NCBI GenBank assembly: GCA_036924085.1
Contig: JAVGWX010000014.1
Coordinates: forward strand, 42,502,556 to 42,566,555
Direction of reading: 5' to 3'
DNA length: 64,000 nucleotides
Source: Ariolimax columbianus
Lineage: Eukaryota; Mollusca; Gastropoda; Stylommatophora; Arionidae
A model generated the notes under the pieces. It was not told the origin of the DNA. It worked only from the letters and a program-made list of their open reading frames with translations, and did no database searches. Every line of letters begins with the position of its first letter. The first letter of the stretch is position 1. Positions 10,250-20,128 of this stretch are shown one piece after another. The position numbers were made by a program, and so were the translations under genes.

Positions 10250-10300
10250 CCCTGATGAAGATCTATTGGTCGAAACGCAGGTTTCGTTTGTGTTTCCGTC
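10250..10300 (+). other. Hammerhead-ribozyme-like core (weak)
   Basis: CTGATGA at 10252-10258 is followed by GATC-TATT-GGTC, which can pair as a 4-bp stem II with one G-U pair, and then by GAAAC at 10272-10276. That is the order CUGAUGA, stem II, GAAA of a hammerhead. Stems I and III are not clearly supported. CTGATGAAG...CGAAACG motifs also occur by descent near retroelement 3' ends (Penelope-like elements carry hammerheads), so this may be a decayed one. Confidence 0.3.
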
Positions 10301-10805
10301 TCAGTGCGGTAACTGACCAGATACTTTTATTGTATGGTTTTATACTTTCCAGGACCGCCGCTTGGAGGCGAAATTAATCTTAGTCAACTCTGGTTATCTC
10401 CCCTGGCTCAAGGAACAAGGTATGAGTTAGTGGCTGCAGTCAGCCTCCAGTTTCAGGGTAATACGGCCCTCAAGACAACCTAGCTAGAAATGGGTACCAC
10501 TGTCACTGTAATGGTAGGAACAGTAAGGGTAGAAACAGACACATCACCTTAACATATATGAAGAGGCTCAGTGTTCTCGAGGAAGTTGCCCGTCTCTGGT
10601 GCTGGAGGTCGCACGGTGGAGAACTGGATGGCTTTCCCTATGAATTTTTATGATTCAACTCTCCTGATCTCTGGATAGTGAGATCGGACTTCCGTGATCA
10701 GTGTCAAACACATTAAAAATCCCTTGGCAGTTAGAAATTGAAAAAGAGTAGGTTTAATGGCGCTGCCCGGACAAAATAAGAAAAGTTGTAAAATGAAGTT
10801 GTAAA
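10301..10805. other. Unclassified DNA
   Basis: No frame, array or known element. Ends just before a jockey RNase H remnant. Confidence 0.35.
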
Positions 10806-10814
10806 ATACCTACT

Positions 10815-11340
10815 ACGTATGGCCGAAGAATTCGGCTACCTGGCAACAGACATTAACATACCCATAACTAAGGCACTCATCGTGACAGTCGCGCAAGTCG
10901 TACTTAAGAAAGTACAGAAGGGATGGCTTAGGTACGAGTGTATATCTGCTGTTGAGGCCTCAAACCTCCAGGCGTCGACCTGGAAATACTGCCCTGCTCA
11001 TGCCGGGGTTCAGGGCAATGAAAGAGCTGACATCTTGGCTTCACAAGCTCCCATCATGGGCACATTAGTGATGGATAGAAGTGACAGTTTGAAATAAATC
11101 TATGGCATTCTGTTGGATGAGGACACCACAATAGATGAAGTAGCAATCCACTGACTGCGAAGTTTCGAGGTTCGAGCGGAGTGGGGCTCATGGGAGGACG
11201 GCGCATGAGAGTGTACAACCAGCGAGCTACAGGGACCATCAGTATCCATATCTAACGCTATTTGGTGAGAGAGACTGGGGACCTATGGGTCTGCCGGAGT
11301 GCAGTGACGTCGATTCTTAGAAACAGAAACATGCCTGTTT
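10815..11340 (+). pseudogene. Jockey-like LINE RNase H and 3' end, copy 1
   Basis: Translation reads KALIVTVAQVVLKKVQKGWL, then YCPAHAGVQGNERADILASQ, then GTLVMDRSDSLK and a stop. The H-A-G-x-x-G-N-E-x-A-D block is the RNase H C-terminal catalytic motif with His and Asp kept, while the first two acidic positions are missing. The non-coding end (ctatgggtctgcc, gcagtgacgtcgattctt, gaaacagaaacat) matches those of the copies ending at 45785 and 50785, fixing the element's 3' terminus. Confidence 0.8.
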
Positions 11341-12190
11341 GAATACCAGGTATCCAAGTATTCCAAGTATATATACAGCAGAGATCTATATCAATGAAGT
11401 CTCTAACACTTAATCACTGGCAGTAGTGATGACCTAAACCTCTCCATATTGTAGCACTAAATATATCGGGAAGGTAGCCGGGCATGTATGCGTAAAGGTA
11501 AGCATCGTTGTGTTTATGGCGTGAAACAGTTACTGTGCCATCACCTATGCATGTTTGTATCTACTGATTGTTCCGTTTTTAAGGTATTGTTTCTAGAGAT
11601 TTCTTTTATTTCTGTATCGTATATCTGGTAGTGGTTTTAGTCATAAGCCATAAGCGATCCATTTCTCGAAAATGCAGCTACTCTTGTTCTGGTCCCAACC
11701 CTGTGTCCGGTCGTGTAGTTTTATCACAAAATGGCCAGTTGTCGATTGGATTGTTCATGCCCCCTGACGAAGCCCCAGTGTGGTCATACTGCCGCTGTGA
11801 GGGCATGAGCTGTTCGTTCTTGGGTTGACACTGACCATCTTTTTTCCTGGTCAGCCGAACAGACTTTAGCAGTGTCGTTGGTTTCACTTCTTCTGTCTGG
11901 CAGCTCCTCTGCCTCAGAAATAATTTATTTACATGTAAATTGGCTGCCACTTGGGTAAGTGCGCTGATGAGGATGTTGGAATAGGGTATTCTATATGATA
12001 TATCCGCGAAAAGCGGGCTCTGAAAGGAATATTTAAAGTTAAAGTTTCGGCTAAGCGAGTATAGTAACTCGGTCACAATGACCTACATCAATCAACGACA
12101 AGGACGTCAACACGGCGTAAACGCAAGATGTGGAGTTTTAGGTAGGATTAAATTTAGTTCTCATGCTGATGAATAAAACAAAAACACACA
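11341..12190. other. Unclassified; overlapping open frames at 11631-12076
   Basis: A minus-strand frame of 132 residues (11678-12076) and a plus-strand frame of 65 (11631-11828) overlap. The minus frame contains SSGGMNNPIDNWPF and TTRPDTGLGPEQE, which look non-random but which I cannot assign to a family. It may be the end of an old element. Confidence 0.3.
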
Positions 12191-12194
12191 TATT

Positions 12195-12575
12195 GAATAG
12201 CCATTTGGGATCAAGATGCTGAGCAGCGCATGAGCTGCAGTGGTCAGCGACCCATAGCTGACTGCTAGCGTCAGGGCTAGCGAACCATAGCTGCCAAGAC
12301 TCTTCTACACCTCCACGCGGTGATCCTGGATAACAGACTGCAGCAGGGCAGACTGTCTGGCCAAGGAGAAGGGATCGAAGAGGGAATGCTAACCCAGTAC
12401 TCAAAAATTGCTTGCTGAAGTCGGACGTGTTGGACCGAAAGGTGCAAAAATCGCAACCAAGCTGTAAACAATGACACAACGCATTCAGTTCTCTGGACTA
12501 CATTCTGCTAATTACCCTTTCAGGGTTTGGTAGTGGGAGATTGAGAACGAACGAAGAAGAAGAAGAAGAAGAATA
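12195..12575 (+). mobile_element. Family C dispersed repeat, copy 2, with (GAA)n tail
   Basis: The fuller plus-strand copy. It starts about gggatcaagatgctgagcag and ends gggagattgagaacgaacg followed by (gaa)7 at about 12553-12573. It contains an internal duplication of a cagcgaccc/agcgaacc..atagctg block absent from copy 1. A block near 12415-12440 (rc: cggtccaacacgtccgactt) resembles the centre of SINE B. Confidence 0.8.
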
Positions 12576-12784
12576 GCCATTTATACGTGCTAAAAATGGG
12601 TCCATCGCCATTGTGTATGTGCGGGCAGGCGGAATAGACATCCGAACATATTCTGCAAGACTGGTATGTGCTTAGCCAATTGTGTACTGAGCACTTGCCC
12701 ACGGAGACGAATATCCACACAAAGCTATTTGGAAGCCCCGAAGAACTCTTTTATCCAAAGAACTGGACTTTACGTACAAGAAAA

Positions 12785-13015
12785 AGCGTGCGAACGAGCA
12801 GAAGAAGAGAACAAGAAGAAGAAGAAAAAGAAGAAGAAGAATTTCAAAAAAGAAGGAGAAGAAGGAGAAGAAGGAGAAGAAGAAGAAGAAGAAGAACAAC
12901 AACAACAAGACAAAAAATAAAAGGAAAAAGAAGAAGAAAAAGAAAAAGAAAATGAAAAAGACAAAAAAGAAGAAGAAAAAGAAGAAGAAGAAGAATAGAA
13001 CAAGAAGAAGATACA
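12785..13015. repeat. (GAA)n / purine tract
   Basis: Almost pure purine, with gaagaagaag runs mixed with aaagaaaaag. Frames here (Lys/Glu or Phe/Leu/Ser) are artefacts. Confidence 0.95.
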
Positions 13016-13127
13016 ATGCTGAAACCGATGCTGGATGGAAAGGTGGACGGAAGGCGGGCAAGACGAAGACAGCAATGTAAGGGATGTACTGACAGTCTGT
13101 CAGAGATTACCGTCATGACAGAAGACA

Positions 13128-13200
13128 TTTCATGATGGAGATCCATTGTATCCAACTTTGGATATGGAGATCCATTGTATCCAACCTTGGATATGGAGAT
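13128..13200. repeat. 29-bp tandem duplication
   Basis: atggagatccattgtatcca appears twice, 29 bp apart, followed by a third partial unit. Confidence 0.9.
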
Positions 13201-13560
13201 CTTACTCGACATCATTATTGATTGCTCTCTTGACCTACTTATTTGTCCGTTCTCTTGTGTTGCTAATCGATGTGAACATTTTCTGTTACCTTCCTTAAGA
13301 CAAGTGTGTGACATCTGTTGTTGCAAGACTCGCGTCGTTGTAGTATTTCTGTTCTTTCATCTATCCAACTGCCTCTCGGTCTTCTTCATGACATGTAACC
13401 TTACCTTCTTGTATTGTTATCGGGCAGTTACAGGTGACGATATCACATTATCAGTGACCGAACTGTCATTTTTTCTCGGTTTGGATATAAACTCACCGCT
13501 ATGAGTAATTAATACCATATTTATAATGTCATCATTTATCATGTTAGCTCTGATATGGAG
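13201..13560. other. Nothing recognised
   Basis: A 109-residue plus-strand frame ends at 13504. It is Cys/Phe/Leu rich, lacks motifs I know and starts inside the tandem duplication, so I do not call it a gene. Confidence 0.3.
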
Positions 13561-13564
13561 AACT

Positions 13565-13800
13565 GAGACATTAGTCCGGTCAGACATAACATATTGACCA
13601 GGACGTCACTTCAGGGTCATGCATAATATACTGACCAAGACCATTATCTCTAGTCCATGTAGCGTCGTTACTTAGAAACGACTTGTTTTTAAAGCAGTCT
13701 GGATGTTGAGAAGTGGATCGATGGGATACCCGTAGTAGTGAGCGCCATGTAGATGAATCAAAGCATAGCAAAACCCCTTGGAGGCCCATGGGGAAAGCGG
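13565..13800 (-). mobile_element. Family D dispersed repeat copy (minus), diverged
   Basis: ggtcagacataacatattgacc, cttgtttttaaagcagtc, gtagtagtgagcgccatgta, and caaagcatagcaaaacccc occur in the order expected for a reverse-complemented family D copy. Confidence 0.65.
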
Positions 13801-13954
13801 CTACAACCCGCTACTTAACGTCATTTTTATGGGGCACAACAGAATATTCTTTTTCATCGTAAACATTAAAAGCAACAACAAGAAGAATTAAACACATTGT
13901 ACTTCACCATGTTAATTCAATTAACAGAATCGTTCAGAAAGCACAGGTTGTTTG

Positions 13955-14205
13955 TTTGTTTTTTTTTTTTTTTTTTTTTAAGGCAGTCGCCTTATTTCTC
14001 TATTTCCGGAGACGGTGTGCGCTACACTGCAGATTTTATTTTGCGCCTGTCGGCTTAGTGCATCCGACTTCGGCTTGCATTTTATATAAGGGTCTGCTTC
14101 CTCCTTCATTTTCTAAGGGTAACGGCCGGTGCTGTGATGGGGATCGAACCCAGCACCTTTGAGTTGTGAGCCGTGTCACTTAACCAATCACCCACGCCGT
14201 CCCCA
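13955..14205 (-). mobile_element. SINE B, copy 1
   Basis: On the minus strand a tRNA-like head comes first: A box region GTGGGTGATTGG and B box GGGTTCGATCC (complement of 14140-14150). A body follows with tgcaagccgaagtcggatgc and gccgacaggcgcaaaataaa, and then an oligo(A) tail (the T run at 13956-13979). Copies 2 and 3 lie at 52920-53158 and 54985-55245. Length is about 250 bp. Confidence 0.85.
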
Positions 14206-14309
14206 CATAGGGTAGAAAAAACCTACCTCTACAATCATTCCTTAAAACACCAGAAATACTGACATAATTAAAAGATGATTCGAACAAAAATTCAGATCCG
14301 AGTACTCTC

Positions 14310-15115
14310 ATGCGCGGAGCTCAAAGAACTACTGATGCCTTTCATGAGGAATGGATACATATATACATTAATGGAGGCCCTACAAAAGGTTATGGAATTT
14401 ATAAAGTTTATATAGAATACATAGACGTATCTTCTGATGACCTTTCTGAAGCTTGCGAGGAGGTTTTCTCCAACTATGAAGGTAAAATCATTACACTTGA
14501 GGCCGCGTTGTGCCATCTGGGGATAGTTTGTTTCACAGGCCAAAACATCGGGTTTTTTTCACAGACTGGATGTCAGTCCTTAAATCATTATAAGTTGATT
14601 GTCATTATAGAACTGAACGTATCCAAATATCTTTAGACTCGAACAACATTATCACTTCCTATATTGTCAAAATAGTTTTGCAGTAGATCCCTGACCACTC
14701 AATCACGTCTGTCATTGACAAGGCATATAGACTAGCAAATAAGGGATCAAAACACGAACAGTCAAAAACATTAACAACTTTAAAAGCAGCCAAGGGCTCA
14801 TAGGAAGAGCAAACAAAGAAACTTGGCTGATCATATGGGCCATGGGAAACATAGTGAGGAAGGTCTACATACATATGGTAAACCCCAATCCAAATGCCAG
14901 TTTAAATTATCTCATGTGGAAGGATCAGACCCCAACACATCCCATATAACAACCGCCTGAACAGAATTAAACCAGAACATACGACAGAGTAGCAAATGTG
15001 TACACATCCATTTTAAACCGTTCATCATCAGCTCTTTGAGTAATCAGCATTAAACAGCGTTAATAAAATGCTACTTCCTCTGAGGCCAGATAAATTAAGC
15101 ACTTGATATAGTACA
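14310..15115 (+). pseudogene. LINE RNase H and C-terminal Cys domain, lineage 3
   Basis: Broken translation gives HIYINGGPTKGYGIY (RNase H first strand, the usual D-G-S changed to N-G-G), then SEACEEVFSNYEG and IITLEAALCHLGI (second acidic residue E kept), and about 80 residues on LANKGSKH. Near 14960-15050, NRLNRIKPEHTTE, MCTHPF and TVHHQLFE look like the Cys/His tail that follows RNase H in LINE polyproteins. The catalytic first Asp is missing and stops are frequent. It is a different lineage from those at 6448 and 10815. Confidence 0.65.
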
Positions 15116-15157
15116 GGACAATAACTGCAGATACCACGACAGGCGTTCAACTCAAAC

Positions 15158-15268
15158 TGAGACTTTTAATGTGGAAAAAAACCAAGTTTTAAGTAATCAA
15201 AATGAAATTTATTTATTACGTTTAATGTGGAAAAAAAAAGTTTCAAGTAATCAAAATGTCATTTATTT
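15158..15268. repeat. Subterminal duplication in the mariner
   Basis: tttaatgtggaaaaaaa...agtaatcaaaatg...atttatt occurs twice, about 63 bp apart, next to the mariner left end. Confidence 0.8.
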
Positions 15269-15818
15269 TTTGATGTATACTCATGCAACGTTTATGCATA
15301 TATCTCAGCGTTTATGTAATGTTTGAAAAGCTTCGGCGTAAAAGATTTGTCATGATGTCTGAACCGATCCAGGACAGCAGCTTGGTTTACTTCATTTTCA
15401 GTGCTTAAATGCTGGACTCCCAAGAATTCTGTTTGAGGTCCAAACATGTGGAAATTACGGCACCCAGAAAAAGAAGCGTCTTGTGCAAATTTCGCGACCG
15501 GTTCTTCGTCGATTTTCCGGAATAAGGCGTTCCACATTCTCAATATTCACAGATATGACTGTGGTTGGTTTAGTAATCACTGCATGCAGGGATCATCATT
15601 TACGGATGTACGACCTCCTCTAAAACGTTTACACCATTCAAATGTTTTACTGCATATGAGTGTCGCGTCACCGTATTGTGATTCTAGTCTTCTGTAAATG
15701 TCCGCAGTTTTAACCCCTTCTTTCACAAGAAACTTTATCACAACACCCTGTTTCATGCAAACACTAACAGTTGTGTCCGCCATTTGTATCTATATGTCAC
15801 GTGAGTGGATAAGGGCAA

Positions 15819-15905
15819 GTTGACCGCCTAGCAATAACAGGACACAAGTGGGCCACCTAGCAATAACAGGACACAAGTGGGCCACCTAGCAATAACAGGA
15901 TGCAA
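15819..15905. repeat. 29-bp triplication in mariner 5' UTR
   Basis: cctagcaataacaggacaca with gtgggcca is repeated three times. The related mariner at 47675 has a single unit (47778-47801), so the expansion happened in this copy. Confidence 0.88.
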
Positions 15906-16227
15906 GAGCAGTAATTAACTATAGCAGTTCCAGCCCGCTATAACACATGCAGGTAGAATCAAAACTAAAAGTTCCGGTTTGATGTGAACGCCTCTTGTTT
16001 GACATGTCATCGTGAGGAAGGGCGAGTCCCAGAATGCTGCTGGATCCGTAACAACAAGATCAATGCCATTTTCAGGTGGTTCAAAAGATTCACTTACTCA
16101 TATTGGGGATTAAGCAACTACAACAACAATCTGTCTTAACGACACCCACCTTTTTTATCTGCACGCTTCGTTTGAGGTCGAAAATGCAGTACAGTGAAAG
16201 AACTAACAGCAGCCAGCGTCTTTTAGG

Positions 16228-16930
16228 TGGCTACTTGCATCAGGGTCAGGGAATGATTGCTTCAGGGTCAGGGAACGATTGCTTCAGGGTCAGGGAACGA
16301 TTGCTCCAGAGTCAGGGAATGATTGCTTCAGATTCAGGGAACGATTGCTTCAGGGTCAGGGAACGATTGCTTCAGGGTCAGGGAACGATTGCTTCAGGGT
16401 CAGTGAACGATTGCTTCAGGGTCAGGGAACGATTGCTTCAGGGTCAGTGAACGATTGCTTCAGGGTTAGGGAACGATTGCTTTAGGGTCAGTGAACGATT
16501 GCTTCAGGGTCAGCGAACGATTGCTTCAGGGTCAGTGAACGATTGCTTCAGGGTCAGGGAACGATTGCTTCAGGGTCAGTGAACGATTGCTTCAGGGTCA
16601 GTGAACGATTGCTTCAGGGTCATGGAACGATTGCTCCAGAGTCAGGGAATGATTGCTTCAGATTCAGGGAACGATTGCTTCAGGGTCAGGGAACGAATGC
16701 TTCAGGGTCAGTGAACGATTGCTTCAGGGTCATGGAACGATTGCTCCAGAGTCAGGGAATGATTGCTTCAGATTCAGGGAACGATTGCTCCAGAGTCAGG
16801 AAACGATTGCTTCAGAGTCAGGGAACGATTGCTTCAGATTCAGGGAACGATTGCTTCAGGGTCAGGGAACGATTGCTTCAGAGTCAGGGAACGATTGCTT
16901 CAGGGCCAGGGAACGATTGCTTCAGAGGAT
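16228..16930 (+). repeat. 22-bp minisatellite, about 32 units
   Basis: The unit gattgcttcagggtcagg plus gaac repeats with exact 22-bp spacing. Variants are cagag, cagatt, cagtgaac and catggaac. All three plus-strand frames stay open for long stretches, giving overlapping 22-residue repeat peptides that I regard as incidental. Confidence 0.95.
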
Positions 16931-17165
16931 ACGAAGAAAGAAGAAGCTGAAAAGGAAGAAGAAGTAAGAATAATAAGAAGAAGAAAATGAAAGGGAGGAG
17001 AGAAAAAGACCAGAAAAAAGACGAAGAAAAAGAAAAAGAAGAATTAGAAAAAAGAAAGGAATGGAAGAAAAAATAAAAAGGAAGAAAAAAAGGCAAAGAA
17101 GAAGAAAAAAGTGGAAGGAGGAATAATAAAAAAATAAATCAAAAGAAGAAGAAAAAGAATAAGAA
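16931..17165. repeat. (GAA)n / purine tract
   Basis: Purine-only stretch immediately following the 22-bp array. Confidence 0.93.
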
Positions 17166-17169
17166 GTAG

Positions 17170-17330
17170 GAGCTTCTTCTTCTTCTTCGTACGCTGTTTA
17201 CAGCAATATTTACGTTGCACTGTTTTATTTTGTTAAACCTCTGGCTCAGTGCATCCGATTTCAACAGGCGTTTCTGTAGGGTTGCCCCCCTTAGCCTTTG
17301 GCTGTCCCCAGCCTAACTGCAAGGCAGCAG
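17170..17330 (-). mobile_element. Family C / SINE B related repeat
   Basis: (TTC)n then gtacgctgtttacag (the family C end on the minus strand), followed by gttgcactgttttatttt and ctcagtgcatccgatttc, which match the SINE B centre. It links the two families. Confidence 0.6.
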
Positions 17331-17724
17331 TTGTTTTTGGTCAGAGTTATCTCTCTTAGAAAGTTGTCTTGCAGGACTATCGAGTCTTCCCTACTCGTGT
17401 CTATATGGTTTGGCAATGATATGATGGACTATGTACTAGTTTGTACTATCCCGGAAGAGAGGCAGTCCAGTGTGACTGTGTCCCAGGATCGTCACGTCAT
17501 GCCAGAAACGTAGCATATGCATGTGAGTGAGGTATCTCTTTGCTCCATTTATTTTCTCGGCTCATCTGCAGTGATGGTACGCCTAGCATTCCCCGCCACC
17601 CTGGAGGTTGTCACAATAGGGCAGAGGGTGCAATATCCGCTGGACTGCATCTCTTCTGCGTCCATTGGGATGACTGATAGCAGACAGAGGCAAAGAGCGA
17701 GGCAGGAGTGCATTTAGCCAGGTG
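17331..17724. other. Unclassified; may be rDNA spacer or element remnant
   Basis: Moderately GC-rich, with frames of up to 71 residues but no motif. It abuts the 28S-derived sequence. Confidence 0.3.
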
Positions 17725-17960
17725 CATTTCTGCGGCTTGAACGGGCCGGGCTGAGACGCAAGCCCCAGCCATGTCGTAGCCTCCCATCACAGCGGTGCTG
17801 AGATTTAGGGCGGGATTCTGGCTTACAGGCGTTCGGCCGTAGTCCCTCAGATGGTAGCTTCGCAACATTGGCTTATCAGCCAAGCACGTGAACCAATTGT
17901 CAGCGACCTGTGATTCCTCTCGAAATAGTGCATTTGACCAGGGGACAAGCCTGGTCATGG
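17725..17960 (-). pseudogene. 28S rRNA 3'-end pseudogene, copy 2 (partial)
   Basis: The reverse complement carries, in order, tcgagaggaatcacagg, gtgcttggctgataagccaa, gcgaagctaccatctg and aacgcctgtaagccagaatc. These correspond to the conserved large-subunit block from the GAGAGGAAC element through the cgcctctaagtcagaatcccgcc block. Substitutions at otherwise near-invariant positions and truncation show it is not functional. It lies immediately 3' of copy 1 on the minus strand. Confidence 0.85.
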
Positions 17961-17984
17961 CACGGAGATGTTGTTCGCCTGGTG

Positions 17985-18472
17985 TGCGGACATATCTCAT
18001 GGTCAAGGGTTGAGTCTCAGCAGTTCGCAGTGAGGTAGCTGATCTACTGCTTAAGACACCCCGACCGAGAACTAAGTCTTTTACTAGTGGTTTCATACCT
18101 CATCGCCGTATGGGGTGAGTATCGTGCAGCTTCCCGCCGACTTTGATCGGCGGTCGGCAGAGATCTCTTTCTACGGCTCGACCAGGTCGGGCTAAGACGC
18201 GAGCCCCAGGTCCCAACCATATCGTAGCCTCCCATCACCGTGGTGCGGAAATTTAGGGCGGGATTCCGGCTTAGAGGCATTCGGCCGTAATTCCTCACAT
18301 GGTAGCCTCGCGCCATTGGCTTATGGGCCTAGTACGTGGACAAATGTATGCGACTCCTCTCGAATTGAGCAGGATTACCGTAGCAACGCCCTGTCATTTG
18401 TAGGGTAAGACTGACCTGTCTTCCGAAGGTCTAATACCAGCACCCGTTCACTATTAGACCCAACGAATCAAT
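17985..18472 (-). pseudogene. 28S rRNA 3'-end pseudogene, copy 1
   Basis: On the minus strand it runs from an agtgaacgggtgctgg block, through gacaggtcagtcttacccta, ggtaatcctgctcaattcga, gaggagtcgc, gaagc/gaggctaccatgtgag, cgcctctaa-type and aatcccgcccta blocks, into the last helices (ctcggtcggggtgtctt, agctacctcactgcga) and the 3' terminus near 17990 (caacccttgaccatgaga). That is the terminal 480 or so nt of a eukaryotic 28S rRNA at roughly 70-75% similarity as judged by eye. The sarcin-ricin-like context is altered. Retained order with high divergence points to an old rDNA-derived insertion. Confidence 0.88.
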
Positions 18473-18479
18473 AGAGGGT

Positions 18480-18962
18480 AGGAGCAAAAATAAAGAATAA
18501 TAAAACGAAACTAATGAAGAGGTGGGAGAAGAAGATATAAGAAGGAGAAGAAAAAGGAAAAAGAAGAAAGAAGAAGGAATGAAAAGAAGGAAAAGAAGAA
18601 GAAGCAGAAGAAGTAAGAGGAAGAAAAAGTAAGAATAAGAGGAAAATGAAGAGGAAGAGGAAGAATTAGAAGAAGAAGAAGAAGAAGAAGAAGAAGAAGA
18701 AGAAGAAGAAGAAGAAGAAGAAGAAGAAGAAGAAGAAGAAAGTTGTAAGAAGAAGAAGGATATGAAAAAGAAGAAGAAGAAGATGAAAAAGAAAACGAAG
18801 AAGAAGAAGACGAGGACGAAAATGAAGAAGTAGATAAAGAAGAAGAAGAAGAAGAAGAAGAAGAAGAAGAAGACGAAGAAGAAGAAGAAGAAGAAGAAGA
18901 AGAAAAAGAAGAAGAAGAATAAGAAGAAGTACCAAGAAGAAGAAGAATAATAAGAGAAGACA
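18480..18962. repeat. (GAA)n purine tract
   Basis: Two long perfect (gaa)n runs at about 18665-18740 and 18838-18920 within a 480-bp purine strand. It directly abuts the 28S pseudogene. Confidence 0.95.
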
Positions 18963-19874
18963 TTTTCATTTCATGAGCCCTGTATAAAGAGGACGTTTGT
19001 CATAATTATCACATCATTGATCAAACTGTGCTGTTGTTAAGTTGCTGGTTGGTTATCAACATAATCGTCGGTGATAAAACAGCTTGATACGTCACAGGTA
19101 AGTCTTTCTAAAATCAAGTTTCAATTTCTGTAGCAATCCTTCAATCTTCTTTAAAAATACTTCTCAGTATTTCAACATTTCCAGCAATGGTGGTTCGTTT
19201 TTAGCTATCATAAATGTGCCATCAACATGTACAGCGCCGCGTATTACTTCTTCATTTTCGATACGTAAATGTGATCTTATTCTTCTGTGAAAGAGACTGG
19301 TTAATCCGCTAGTTATTAATAAAACAACAAGCAAATAACACTTTAGCTGTTCTAAATAATATATCCATGTAAATGTTAACATCATGCGCATATTAGGATC
19401 ACAGTAAACGTTTAATGTTTGCAGTCATTCGTTATACAATTATTCAAATCTACTCAATATTCTTTGTCATAACCATCTTTGAATTTCCCGTAGGATATAT
19501 ACTCGTTCCGTTTATGCACTGGCTTGCTGCCCTCGTCTGAGCTAAGAAACTTGCACTACGTACTGATATGTCTTTGGAGAACCTAATTAGCAGTAGATAT
19601 TTGAAGACTCATTATTCATGACATTTACTTCGCGTTTCTGACACCTTGACTTTAGCAGAAGCAATAAGGAAACTCGTTACGTCTAAAGACCCCGCATTCG
19701 GTAATGTCCATTAAGGTTTTGGTGGTGTCAAAGTGTAAGTTATAGCTTGCTAGTGTTTGTATATGTTAGATTTCATGTCCTGGCTACACGATGGAAAAAT
19801 AATGTTTCCGCGTCTTGCGCGATGAATGTTTTAGACCATTCGGGAGTTAGTTTTGCGATGTTTACTTTGTTCAG
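18963..19874. other. Nothing recognised
   Basis: AT-rich unique-looking DNA. The longest frame is 75 residues on the minus strand (19164-19391), without motifs. Confidence 0.4.
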
Positions 19875-20128
19875 AATTTGTTAATTGTTTTGTTTGGAAG
19901 TTGGCTCGGCAATGCTCCTTCTGTGGAGCGTTCATTGGTTTGTTTCAGAGTTGTTGGTGATTTATTGGTGTTGTTAAGGGAGGCGTTCATTGTTTTGTTT
20001 GGAAGTTGGCGTTGGTTAGGTAATGCTATTCGGGGGAGCGTTCATTGGTTTGTTACATAATTATTGGTGATTTATTGGTGTTGTTAAGGCATGCGTTCAT
20101 TGTTTTGTTTCGGAGTTGGAGGTTCATT
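19875..20128. repeat. About 107-bp tandem repeat, 2.4 units
   Basis: ttgttttgtttggaagttgg recurs at about 19882, 19990 and 20098, and ttattggtgttgttaagg recurs between them at about 107-bp spacing. The frame across it is the repeat's. Confidence 0.85.

Larger units (their letters stand above)
15139..15994 (-). mobile_element. Mariner-like element, internally deleted, both ends present
   Basis: The left end caggcgttcaactcaaactg (15140) and the right end, which on the minus strand reads aggcgttcacatcaaaccgg (15993 downwards), are imperfect inverted repeats. Minus-strand frame 15783-15577 is a mariner transposase N-terminal helix-turn-helix (FLVKEGVKTADIYRRLESQY, WCKRFRGGRTSVNDDP). After a short linker comes a piece resembling the transposase C-terminus (FHMFGPQTEFLG, LSTENEVNQA, LDRFRHHDKSF). 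The catalytic core between them is gone, so it could only move by help from another transposase. No TA target duplication is obvious. Confidence 0.8.

Noticed and set aside
17985..18472. Functional 28S rRNA gene end
   Set aside because: Too many changes at near-invariant positions and no upstream 28S; pseudogene.
18511..18969. Ser-rich and Leu-rich frames on the minus strand
   Set aside because: Translation of (TTC)n in two frames.
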